Origin: Clostridiales bacterium | GTDB taxonomy: Bacteria; Bacillota; Clostridia; Oscillospirales; CAG-272 | Reading direction: 5' to 3' | NCBI GenBank assembly: GCA_016282315.1 | Contig: JAEEKG010000092.1 | Coordinates: 1 to 44,443 of the forward strand | DNA: 44,443 nt | The notes under the pieces: model-generated | What the model was told of the DNA's origin: nothing | Seen by the model: the letters and a program-made list of their open reading frames with translations, nothing else | Databases searched by the model: none | Position numbers and translations under genes: made by a program | In this document: piece after piece, positions 7,211 to 15,438 of the stretch | How positions within the stretch are numbered: the first letter of the stretch is position 1 | How the letters are laid out: each line of letters begins with the position of its first letter

Positions 7211-8371
7211 TCATTCGAGTCCAGCTATTATGAGTAGTTCCCTCATTTTTTTAATCGTTTCCTTACTATATCTTCTCATTTTTTTTATTTTTTGCATGGC
7301 ATGGTGTCTCTTCTTTTGAACAAAAATCCGATCAATCCAACGGCGTATTTGATAAAACGGAACCAAAAATCTGTATTTTGCATACGGATAAATTACAACC
7401 AGTTCTTTATAAGGAACAAAAATATAATGTAGCGCTCTTTTTATTCTCCCTGTGTTTCTGACAACGAGTTCATTCGCACCTTCTAACTCACCATATTTTC
7501 CTATACCCAAAATATACTCTATGATCTTTTCGTCGTCATCAGTACAACACTCACCAGAAAAAAGCACTTGGTTAAGTGCAATTATTCGTTTATAAAACTT
7601 GTTGATTCCTGCCTTTTTACACAATTCCTCTACTTCTTTGTGGTCATATCCCTGCTTTTCAAGAAGCCATATATCAATAAATGGTCGGAATCCACTTCCT
7701 CCATGTGTAAAATGATAAGCAAGATGAGCAATTTGGTGAAAAACGAAAAAAGAATCGTACATTTTCATTTGATAACTATCATATGGAATCACATAGTTCC
7801 AAACTTGAGAAAGAACCTTGTCCATTGAATCGACTGCTTCCATAATATTGTGATGTAATTCCAAATGTGTCATGCCATGAAATAATGACACATCATGGAA
7901 TTGAACACCACTTTTACATATATATTCCTCTTGAGTAAGACTTGAAATGGCATTTTTCAAATCCTCTCTGTGTACAAGAACATCTATATCGCAACTTGTT
8001 CTCATCCAAGGCTCAGGGTATAATGATCTCAATTCAGTTCCTTTTAGAAATATATGCTTAATACAAGCTGAATTAAGGACATTATTAATATGGTTTACTT
8101 CAAAATCAAGCCCCACATATCGTGCTATGGCCCTATATTTGACTTTTTCCGCAGCTTTCAAAAACTCATTTTCATTTTCATCATTGCCTATTGGTAATAC
8201 ACCAAGTGATTCAGCCGCAACATAAAACAGGTGTCCTAAATCATGCTTGCGTGCTAAAAGAAAAGCATCTTTAAAAAGTTGAAACGATGCTTTTTCTTTT
8301 ATCTCATCTGAAAGTTTGAATCCATTTATTAAACAACTAGTCAATTCAATAAAGAAATTTAATGTATTCAT
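7211..8371 (-). CDS. NTP_transf_5-type putative nucleotidyltransferase
   Basis: A 386-residue protein resembling the 'uncharacterised nucleotidyltransferase' family common in capsule and exopolysaccharide loci. The key segment is LKGTELRSLYPEP...RTSCDIDVLV, with a DxD pair typical of the polymerase-beta nucleotidyltransferase fold, and a later histidine-rich HLELHHNIME. Substrates of the family are unknown; proposed roles include transfer of nucleotides or modification of surface polymers. The C-terminal 60 residues are very basic (KKIKKMRRYSKETIKK), perhaps membrane-associated. It is the last intact gene of the locus in the direction of transcription, 100 bases after capF, in an AT-rich context. 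Confidence 0.7.
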   Translation of the reverse strand: MNTLNFFIELTSCLINGFKLSDEIKEKASFQLFKDAFLLARKHDLGHLFYVAAESLGVLPIGNDENENEFLKAAEKVKYRAIARYVGLDFEVNHINNVLNSACIKHIFLKGTELRSLYPEPWMRTSCDIDVLVHREDLKNAISSLTQEEYICKSGVQFHDVSLFHGMTHLELHHNIMEAVDSMDKVLSQVWNYVIPYDSYQMKMYDSFFVFHQIAHLAYHFTHGGSGFRPFIDIWLLEKQGYDHKEVEELCKKAGINKFYKRIIALNQVLFSGECCTDDDEKIIEYILGIGKYGELEGANELVVRNTGRIKRALHYIFVPYKELVVIYPYAKYRFLVPFYQIRRWIDRIFVQKKRHHAMQKIKKMRRYSKETIKKMRELLIIAGLE

Positions 8372-8471
8372 AAGATTAAACTATATCTTACCATTTCCAC
8401 ATTAGCTATAGTAATACTTTTTATATGTAAAAATAAAACCCAATTAAATACTCTACACCATACTCAATAAT

Positions 8472-9671
8472 CTAAATCTTTTCGCTAAATGTATCTGGTT
8501 TTTTGGGATTGAAAATCTCATTTGCCCACATAACCGTGATGAGATTTTCTGTCTCGCTGAGGTTTATGATGTTATGCGTATAACCCGGCAACATATGAAC
8601 AGCTTGGATTTTGTCGCCAGAGACTTCAAATTCGAGTATTTCACTGCTTCCGATTTTTCGCTCCTGAATGAGCCCATGACCGGAAACAACAATGAAGAAC
8701 TCCCACTTACTATTGTGCCAATGCTGTCCTTTAGTAATTCCTGGTTTGCTGATATTAACACTAAACTGTCCGTGGTCAGCCGTTTTCAAGAGTTCGGTGA
8801 ATGAACCCCTATCGTCTACATTCATTTTTAGGTTGAACGCTATCTTTTCTTTCGGTAGATATGAAAGGTACATAGAGTACAACTTTTTCTCAAAACTCCC
8901 ATCTGGAATTGCAGGCATAAATAATGTCTGTGGTTGATTGTGGAAAGTGTATAACAATTCAACAATCCGTCCAAGTGTTACTTTATGCGTGATAGGTGCA
9001 GCACAGTATTTACCATTTTCTGTCAGCACGGTTTGAATACCATCAAACTCGCAGTGATGTTCTTTTTCCTCTAGTGCATCGAACATCTCATCAATCAAAT
9101 CGTCAATAAAAAGCATTTCTAGCTCTACAGATGGATCGTTTACAGTTATAGGCAGGTCGTTTGCAATGTTATTGCAAAATGTACCGACCGCACTGTTATA
9201 GTTTGGTTTCACCCATTTACCTACGAGATTTGGAAAACGATATACAAGCACCTTCGCACCTGTTTCTTTTGAATATTTAAAGAACAAATCTTCCCCTGCT
9301 TTTTTAGAAATTCCATACTCCGACGTGCCAAAACGTCCCTGTAACGTAGCCTGAATAGAAGAACTGAGCATGATTGGGCAGGTGTTATTGTGCTTCTTTA
9401 GCATGTTAAGGAGTGTGGAGGCAAAACCGAAGTTTCCTTCACGAAATTCCTTTGGATCTTTAGGGCGATTGACGCCAGCAAGATTAAACACAAAATCCGC
9501 ATCAGCACAGTATGCATCAAGTTGTTCGGGCGTTGAGTCAATGTCGTATTCGTAAATTTTGTCGATATGGATGTTCGGGCGCGTGCAGTTCTTCCCATCG
9601 CGGATATTCTTGAGGTTTTCAACAAGATTGCGACCGACAAAACCATTGGACCCTGTCACTAATAACTTCAT
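8472..9671 (-). CDS. capF: CapF/WbjC-like epimerase-reductase (UDP-L-FucNAc pathway)
   Basis: A 399-residue protein. Residues 1 to about 280 are an SDR with the Rossmann motif LLVTGSNGFVGRN and catalytic YGISK; the C-terminal 120 residues are a cupin (KGQHWHNSKWEFFIV, metal-binding His). This two-domain layout is that of CapF, which together with CapE and CapG converts UDP-GlcNAc to UDP-N-acetyl-L-fucosamine. A longer frame reaches 9749, but the start at 9671 is chosen because GGAG lies 10 bases upstream and the Rossmann motif then begins at residue 2. TAATG overlaps the capG stop by one base, so the genes are translationally coupled. Confidence 0.9.
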   Translation of the reverse strand: MKLLVTGSNGFVGRNLVENLKNIRDGKNCTRPNIHIDKIYEYDIDSTPEQLDAYCADADFVFNLAGVNRPKDPKEFREGNFGFASTLLNMLKKHNNTCPIMLSSSIQATLQGRFGTSEYGISKKAGEDLFFKYSKETGAKVLVYRFPNLVGKWVKPNYNSAVGTFCNNIANDLPITVNDPSVELEMLFIDDLIDEMFDALEEKEHHCEFDGIQTVLTENGKYCAAPITHKVTLGRIVELLYTFHNQPQTLFMPAIPDGSFEKKLYSMYLSYLPKEKIAFNLKMNVDDRGSFTELLKTADHGQFSVNISKPGITKGQHWHNSKWEFFIVVSGHGLIQERKIGSSEILEFEVSGDKIQAVHMLPGYTHNIINLSETENLITVMWANEIFNPKKPDTFSEKI

Positions 9672-10831
9672 TAATCTTTTCTCCATGTCATTCTGTTTAC
9701 AATGCTCGTATAGGATTGAATGATGCGAACCACCTTCATTGACACACAAATGTCTGTATAATCAGGACAAGGTTTGCCAAGAACACTTTGTTCCTTCATT
9801 TCGATGGCCATGTCAGTTGCTTGAAGTAATTCTTTTTCAGTAATACCGGCAATTATGAAATCGCCTACCTCGATCGCTTCAGGCCTTTCGGTTGAAGTAC
9901 GGATACATACCGCTGCGATTGGGCTTCCGATAGAAAGATAGAAACTTGATTCCTCAGGCAATGTTCCGGAGTCTGAGACGATAGCCAAAGCATTCATTTG
10001 TAGGTTATTGTAATCATTGAAACCAAGCGGTTCATTTACCCTTACTCTAGGATCAAGTTTGAATCCGGATGCCTCAAGCTTTTTCTTGCTTCTTGGATGG
10101 CAGCTATAAAGGATCGGCATATCGTATTTACGAGCCAACGCATTGATCGCATTGAACAAATTATTGAAGTTCTTTTCGCTATCAAGGTTCTCTTCTCTAT
10201 GAGCTGAAAGCAGGATGTAATTGTCCTTTTTAAGGCCTAAACGCTGCAAAACGTCACTCTTTTTAATTTTTTCAAGATTCATCGTAAGAACCTCTGCCAT
10301 CGGAGATCCAGTAACATAAGTTCTTTCTTTAGGCATTCCGCATTCGATCAAATAACGTCTTGCGGCTTCAGAATATGGAAGGTTTACGTCGCTGATGATG
10401 TCAACGATTCTTCTGTTTGTTTCCTCAGGCAAGCACTCGTCTTTACAACGGTTGCCGGCTTCCATATGGAATAGAGGAATGTGCAATCTCTTAGCGTTGA
10501 TTGCAGAAAGACATGAGTTAGTATCACCTAAAACAAGCACCGCTTCAGGCTTTAATTCCACCATAAGGTCATAAGTTTGGCTGATGATATTTGCGCAAGT
10601 TTCACCAAGGTTCTTCCCTGCAACGTGGAGCAATACATCAGGTCCGCCTAGTTCGAAATCTTCCCAAAATACTGTGGAAAGGTTCTTGTCATAGTTTTGG
10701 TTTGTATAGCAAATGCAGGTGTCGAGATACTCCTTTGCACATTTCATAACAGCGGCAAGGCGGATAATCTCTGGACGTGTTCCACATATGATGAGAAGCT
10801 TAATTTTTCCGTTTTCTTTCCAATTAGCCAT
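9671..10831 (-). CDS. capG: CapG-like UDP-N-acetylglucosamine 2-epimerase
   Basis: A 386-residue WecB-type epimerase with LLIICGTRPEIIRLA near the N-terminus, HMEAGNRC, LSAHREEN and SDSGTLPEE, all hallmark motifs of non-hydrolysing 2-epimerases. In this gene context it acts on the 6-deoxy-talose-type intermediate of L-FucNAc synthesis. The ATG at 10846 is rejected because it contains the GGAG that serves the ATG at 10831 (9-base spacing). It lies between capE and capF, with its upstream ATG overlapping the capE stop. Confidence 0.9.
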   Translation of the reverse strand: MANWKENGKIKLLIICGTRPEIIRLAAVMKCAKEYLDTCICYTNQNYDKNLSTVFWEDFELGGPDVLLHVAGKNLGETCANIISQTYDLMVELKPEAVLVLGDTNSCLSAINAKRLHIPLFHMEAGNRCKDECLPEETNRRIVDIISDVNLPYSEAARRYLIECGMPKERTYVTGSPMAEVLTMNLEKIKKSDVLQRLGLKKDNYILLSAHREENLDSEKNFNNLFNAINALARKYDMPILYSCHPRSKKKLEASGFKLDPRVRVNEPLGFNDYNNLQMNALAIVSDSGTLPEESSFYLSIGSPIAAVCIRTSTERPEAIEVGDFIIAGITEKELLQATDMAIEMKEQSVLGKPCPDYTDICVSMKVVRIIQSYTSIVNRMTWRKD

Positions 10832-10845
10832 TGTCTTTTTCTCCA

Positions 10846-11883
10846 TTATAGCATTCCAAGTGCTTCTTTAACGTAATCGACAGTCAACAGTTTCTTTACA
10901 ACTCCATCTATATCAAGCAACGTCGTATTGTGACTAGTATAACTCTCATCCGCCTCAGTCATAACTTCTCCCTTGACAAAAAACTTATCATAGTTTAGAT
11001 CTCGGTTATCAGCTACAACTCTAAAATAGTTACCCATATCTTCACTGCGTAAACGTTCTTCTCTAGTCATCAGCGTTTCATAAAGCTTTTCTCCATGGCG
11101 CGTGCCAATAATACATGTGCCGGTATCTCCAAAAAGCTTTTGAACACCTTTTGCAAGATCTCCAATAGTCGATGCATCTGCTTTTTGAATGAATAGATCT
11201 CCGGGATTTGCATGATCAAATGCAAAACGCACCAATTCGACTGCTTCATCAAGATTCATAAGAAAACGTGTCATAGCAGGATTTGTAATAGTAATCGGGT
11301 TCCCTGTTTTTATTTGGTCGATAAAAAGTGGGATGACTGATCCACGAGAACACATGACATTACCATAACGAGTACAACATATGACGGTTCCGCCTCTTTC
11401 TGCTGCAACACGCGCGTTAGCATAAATAACATGTTCCATCATTGCTTTTGAAATTCCCATAGCATTAATTGGGTATGCTGCCTTATCTGTAGAAAGACAT
11501 ACTACGCGCTTAACTCCTGCTTCAATAGCTGCATGTAAAACATTATCCGTTCCTTCAACATTTGTTTTTACTGCTTGCATGGGAAAAAACTCGCATGATG
11601 GAACTTGTTTAAGTGCGGCCGCATGAAAAATATAGTCAACTCCTGGCATTGCATCTGCAATCGAGCGAAGATCACGAACATCTCCAACAAAGAACTTAAC
11701 TTTCTTTGCATGTCCTGGATATCGCGCTTGAAGTTCATGACGCATATCATCTTGTTTTTTCTCGTCACGCGAAAAAATACGTATTTCTCCTATATCAGTT
11801 TCGATAAATTGTTTTAAAACTGCTGATCCGAATGAACCGGTTCCCCCAGTAATCATTAACGTTGAATCCTTAAAAAAACTCAT
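10846..11883 (-). CDS. capE: CapE-like UDP-GlcNAc 4,6-dehydratase/5-epimerase
   Basis: A 345-residue soluble SDR of the FlaA1/CapE group. GGTGSFG (13-19) binds NADP, STDKAAYP and MGISKAMME form the active-site region, where the usual Tyr of the YxxxK pair is Met as in this subgroup, and GTRHGEKLYE is a strong CapE/FlaA1 marker. It catalyses the first step of UDP-L-FucNAc synthesis from UDP-GlcNAc. GAGG lies 7 bases before the ATG. It heads the capE-capG-capF set, whose genes overlap or nearly touch. Confidence 0.92.
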   Translation of the reverse strand: MSFFKDSTLMITGGTGSFGSAVLKQFIETDIGEIRIFSRDEKKQDDMRHELQARYPGHAKKVKFFVGDVRDLRSIADAMPGVDYIFHAAALKQVPSCEFFPMQAVKTNVEGTDNVLHAAIEAGVKRVVCLSTDKAAYPINAMGISKAMMEHVIYANARVAAERGGTVICCTRYGNVMCSRGSVIPLFIDQIKTGNPITITNPAMTRFLMNLDEAVELVRFAFDHANPGDLFIQKADASTIGDLAKGVQKLFGDTGTCIIGTRHGEKLYETLMTREERLRSEDMGNYFRVVADNRDLNYDKFFVKGEVMTEADESYTSHNTTLLDIDGVVKKLLTVDYVKEALGML

Positions 11884-11908
11884 TGTTTTACCTCATTTCA
11901 TAAAAGCA

Positions 11909-12781
11909 TTAATATATGGTTATAATTTGTAAAAAACTCTTTTCTTCATTCGCTTTCAGCATAATGATTCCTTTTTTATGGCAAATGTTTAAATCATGAG
12001 ATTGAAAATCAGCCATCCCAGCCCACGGCTCTATACATGCAAAAGGACTGTTGTTTCCTTTGGGAGCCCATAACACCACATAACTAAAGCCATAGAACTC
12101 AACTTTAGTAAATATTCCTTTTTTATCGCAAATGGCAATATAGTCTGTATCTAATTCAGACACTTCGAAAATTTTCGATGCCTTGTCAAACAAATTGTCC
12201 ATTGGAATCAAATTATCTTTAAAGCAACAATGGTTTTCTTTTAAACCGATAATTCCATCTTTTTGTGTATAGCTCAATGCATTTTGTGTTTTAGAAAACA
12301 AATAATAGCACTCTTTTTGTTGGCTTGGCAATCTATAAGTATAATGCGAGCCTATGGAAAATGGCATCGTTTTGTTTCCAGTATTCTTTACTGAATAACT
12401 CACAAACAAATGATTTTCGTACAATTGATAGTTAATCCGAACAACAAATGAAAACGGATATAGGTCTCTTGTGGCTTTTGAATCAGCAAATGACATTATT
12501 GCAGAAATGTTAGAAGCATCAATCATTTCCATATTATAATCTCTTAAGAATCCATGCATTGGCATATAATAATTTTTGTTTTCGTAAGTATAACAATCAT
12601 TTATTAGCCCTCCACATATTGGAAAACAAACAGAAGTTCTTCTAGGCCAAATTAACTTATCATATATCCAATAATGATCTATCCCTGTGTGTCGATTAAT
12701 TATTCTTTCGATATGTGCGCTCTGCTGATTTATTTGAACTTCAATTTCACTATTTCTTAACGTAATCATTTCATTCACCAT
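11909..12781 (-). CDS. Aldose 1-epimerase family protein (LacX-like)
   Basis: A 290-residue galactose-mutarotase-fold protein. Family landmarks are MHGFLRD (His), GSHYTYR (His) and CIEPWAG (Glu), consistent with the catalytic pair of LacX-like epimerases. It probably interconverts anomers of a sugar or recognises a sugar phosphate; the substrate is not evident. It sits between the nucleotide-sugar dehydrogenase and capE in the same orientation, so it is presumably co-expressed. A start five codons in (ATG at 12769) is also possible because GGTGA lies before it. Confidence 0.75.
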   Translation of the reverse strand: MVNEMITLRNSEIEVQINQQSAHIERIINRHTGIDHYWIYDKLIWPRRTSVCFPICGGLINDCYTYENKNYYMPMHGFLRDYNMEMIDASNISAIMSFADSKATRDLYPFSFVVRINYQLYENHLFVSYSVKNTGNKTMPFSIGSHYTYRLPSQQKECYYLFSKTQNALSYTQKDGIIGLKENHCCFKDNLIPMDNLFDKASKIFEVSELDTDYIAICDKKGIFTKVEFYGFSYVVLWAPKGNNSPFACIEPWAGMADFQSHDLNICHKKGIIMLKANEEKSFLQIITIY

Positions 12782-12825
12782 AAAAGCACTTATATGTCAT
12801 TTAATCATTGTCAAATAAATGTTCA

Positions 12826-14148
12826 TTACAAGCGCCACCATTGCATTCCAGATTCTTTTAATTCTCTGATGTTGAATATTCCTTTTACATCAATAAGAAC
12901 CTTTTCACATTCGTCGCAATTCTTGTACATTTTCTTAATCTCATCTATTGTTAATGCTTTAAATTCATTATGAGCAACAGCAACTATTATACAATCAGCA
13001 TTATTTATTTCATCCAACTTATTAAGCTTAACTCCGTACTCGTGTTCAGCATCTATTTCTGATGCCCATGGATCAACTATCATGGGGTGAATTCCGTACG
13101 AATTAAGTTTTTTTATAATATCATCCACCTTGCTATTACGAGTGTCAGGACAATTCTCTTTGAATGTAAGACCAAGAATAACCACCTTACTTTTTTTGGG
13201 TGCTTGGTTTGCTTCTATCATTTTTTTTATCGCCACTTCAGCTATATATGAGCCCATTGAATCATTAACAATTCTCCCATTCAATATTATCTGACTGTGA
13301 TAACCTAATTTTTCAGCTTGATAAGTAAAATAATATGGATCAACCCCTATACAATGACCGCCAACCAAGCCTGGTCTAAAACCAAGTGCATTCCACTTTG
13401 TGTTCATTCCATCAACAACCTCGTTTGTGTCTATGTCCATTCTATCAAAGACCATTGCGAGTTCGTTCATGAAAGCAATATTAATATCACGTTGACTATT
13501 CTCAACAACTTTAACAGCCTCGGCGGTACGTATATTGGAAACAGGATGTGTTCCAACTTCTATCACAATATCGTATATAGACTTAATCTCTTTTAATGAA
13601 TCTTCATCAATGCCAGATACTATTTTTTTAATATTTTCCAACCGATGAACCTTATCTCCAGGGTTTATTCTTTCGGGACTATATCCAACTTTAAAATCTT
13701 TTCCACACTTTAATCCACTTTGTCTTTCCAAAATTGGTATGCAAATATCCTCAGTACAACCTGGATATACTGTTGATTCATAGACAACAATTGTATTCGG
13801 TCTAAGATTTCTACCAACAATCTCCGAAGCACCGACGACGGGAGTTAAGTCTGGAGTATGATCTGTATTTACAGGAGTTGGGACAGCAACAATAATAAAT
13901 CTTGTTTTGGAAAGATCTTTTTCTTCTGAGGTGAAATGAATTTTTGTTTTCTTTATTTCATCATCGCCAACTTCTTTTGTTGGATCGATCCCAGTTTTAT
14001 ATAGTTCAATTTTGTCCTTATTTATGTCAAAGCCGATGACATTTATACCTTTTTTAGCAAAAGCATGTGCTATTGGCATTCCAACATATCCAAGTCCAAC
14101 TAATGCCAAAGCTTCCGACTTGTTTATAAGTTGTTCATAAATACTCAT
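12826..14148 (-). CDS. UDP-N-acetyl-hexosamine / UDP-sugar 6-dehydrogenase (TviB/WbpA-like)
   Basis: A 440-residue UDP-glucose/GDP-mannose dehydrogenase family enzyme. The NAD-binding motif VGLGYVGMP is at about 17-25, the catalytic thiol is Cys266 in VGGHCIGVDPYY, and LGLTFKENCPDTRNSK marks the C-terminal UDP-binding domain. Sequence style is closer to the Vi antigen enzyme TviB (UDP-GlcNAc to UDP-GlcNAcA) than to simple UDP-glucose dehydrogenases; substrate is inferred. It would supply a uronic acid to the repeat unit. The ATG at 14148 is chosen over 14187 because GGAGAAAA lies just before it. Confidence 0.88.
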   Translation of the reverse strand: MSIYEQLINKSEALALVGLGYVGMPIAHAFAKKGINVIGFDINKDKIELYKTGIDPTKEVGDDEIKKTKIHFTSEEKDLSKTRFIIVAVPTPVNTDHTPDLTPVVGASEIVGRNLRPNTIVVYESTVYPGCTEDICIPILERQSGLKCGKDFKVGYSPERINPGDKVHRLENIKKIVSGIDEDSLKEIKSIYDIVIEVGTHPVSNIRTAEAVKVVENSQRDINIAFMNELAMVFDRMDIDTNEVVDGMNTKWNALGFRPGLVGGHCIGVDPYYFTYQAEKLGYHSQIILNGRIVNDSMGSYIAEVAIKKMIEANQAPKKSKVVILGLTFKENCPDTRNSKVDDIIKKLNSYGIHPMIVDPWASEIDAEHEYGVKLNKLDEINNADCIIVAVAHNEFKALTIDEIKKMYKNCDECEKVLIDVKGIFNIRELKESGMQWWRL

Positions 14149-14179
14149 TTTTCTTTTCTCCATAAAAATAAATTTGCAA

Positions 14180-14818
14180 TTATTCACTAAAACCGTTTAA
14201 TACCCATTTCACGGCTTTCTCATAGTCATTTTGTGTATCAATTTCTTTCGTTTGTATTTTCATTACCTTAATTGGCATAAGTGGTTCAAGCATCATGTAA
14301 ACATGTTGATTTCCCGGTGTTAACCTTTCAGTTTTCATTTTTGCCAAGCCTGTCCATTCAAGTTGTCCAAAATCGCGAGAAAACCTCACAACGCACCCGT
14401 TCTCAATTGACATAAGCACAGGATTATCTGTTGTTGGATTACATCCACCAATAACCTCGCCCTCGTATTCTAATAAGCACTTTAAATCCTTTGGATTGAC
14501 AAGTAAGTCTCCGTCGAACGCCACAGAATACTCCCTTGCCCCTATTAATCCTTTTGAAAAGCTTGCTGCTGTCCCTGTTGTTTTATAATCGTAATTAAAT
14601 GCAAATGTGATATCGTTGCGGTAATTTTTCACAACATCTATTACTCTTTCAGCCTGATATCCAACAACAACCCTTATATCATCATAATCTTTCAATTGTT
14701 CAAGTTGATGTATGATAAGTGGCTTGCCAGCAACATCAACCAACGCTTTCGTTGTACCAATTCCTAGTCTCGTTCCCATTCCTGCGCAGCTAATAATTAT
14801 CGTTATGTTATTTTTCAT
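14180..14818 (-). CDS. Sugar/alcohol-phosphate nucleotidyltransferase (LicC-like)
   Basis: A 212-residue single-domain nucleotidyltransferase. CAGMGTRL (near residue 10) and KALVDVAGKPLI are the nucleotide loop and its partner; FDGDLLV carries the metal-binding Asp. The length and the segment NYDYKTTGTAASFS recall LicC-type cytidylyltransferases rather than RmlA or GalU, but the nucleotide and substrate are not certain. It follows the HAD phosphatase with a 17-base gap, suggesting a joint pathway. GGAG lies 9 bases before the ATG at 14818; the longer frame to 14866 would overlap the upstream gene. Confidence 0.75.
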   Translation of the reverse strand: MKNNITIIISCAGMGTRLGIGTTKALVDVAGKPLIIHQLEQLKDYDDIRVVVGYQAERVIDVVKNYRNDITFAFNYDYKTTGTAASFSKGLIGAREYSVAFDGDLLVNPKDLKCLLEYEGEVIGGCNPTTDNPVLMSIENGCVVRFSRDFGQLEWTGLAKMKTERLTPGNQHVYMMLEPLMPIKVMKIQTKEIDTQNDYEKAVKWVLNGFSE

Positions 14819-14835
14819 TTTTATTTTCTCCGTTT

Positions 14836-15438
14836 TCATAGTAATGCTGTTAAAAAATCCGCACATTTTTTATCGCTAAAAAAAGCATAGTCAATACATT
14901 TTATCAATGATGGAGCGATATCGCGAACCCCACCAAAACCAATTGCCACTTCTGCAAATTTTGCCATTCCCGAATCATTATCACCATCTCCAACCACAAC
15001 CAAAGGTTGAACAAATTGTTTCACCATAAGTTCTTTATCAACCACACTAATAATCTTTGAAATATGATCGTTTTTAGTTTCCGCTTTTGAACAATAATAA
15101 TGATTCTTCATGCCAATTCTTTGCATTAATCCACTTATCCAAATATCCAAGTTTCCAGTCACTATATAGCATCTGTCTTTGTTTTTCATTATGAATTCGG
15201 TAATACATTTATTGAGTGGAATACTCGCAACCAATTTATTAACTTCTGATACCGGAACATCTGATAAAATCTCAACCCTTTTAATAAAACTTGTTTTGAA
15301 AGGAAGCTCTCCTCTCATTGTTGCTTCAGTTAATCGCCTCATTTCTGATAATTTTCCTATTTTAGAAGATATCTCAGGTAGGATCTCTTTTTGCGTTATC
15401 GTTGAATCTAAATCAAACAAGAAAATATAATCACTCAT
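14836..15438 (-). CDS. HAD-family phosphatase (SerB-like)
   Basis: A 200-residue HAD hydrolase. Motif I is FDLDST with Asp9 and Asp11, motif II is VTGN, motif III is a Lys in the SKAETK region and motif IV is GDGDNDSGM. The arrangement fits subfamily IB, which includes phosphoserine phosphatase. In this position it may remove a phosphate from a precursor used by the next gene, a nucleotidyltransferase. It overlaps the flippase gene end by 8 bases and has GGAGGAG before its ATG. Confidence 0.8.
   Translation of the reverse strand: MSDYIFLFDLDSTITQKEILPEISSKIGKLSEMRRLTEATMRGELPFKTSFIKRVEILSDVPVSEVNKLVASIPLNKCITEFIMKNKDRCYIVTGNLDIWISGLMQRIGMKNHYYCSKAETKNDHISKIISVVDKELMVKQFVQPLVVVGDGDNDSGMAKFAEVAIGFGGVRDIAPSLIKCIDYAFFSDKKCADFLTALL

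Noticed and set aside
9672..9749. Longer N-terminus of CapF
   Set aside because: It would read through the end of capG in another frame, lacks a ribosome binding site, and puts 26 unrelated residues before the Rossmann motif.
10832..10846. ATG at 10846 as capG start
   Set aside because: Its GAG codon is part of the ribosome binding site that serves the ATG at 10831.
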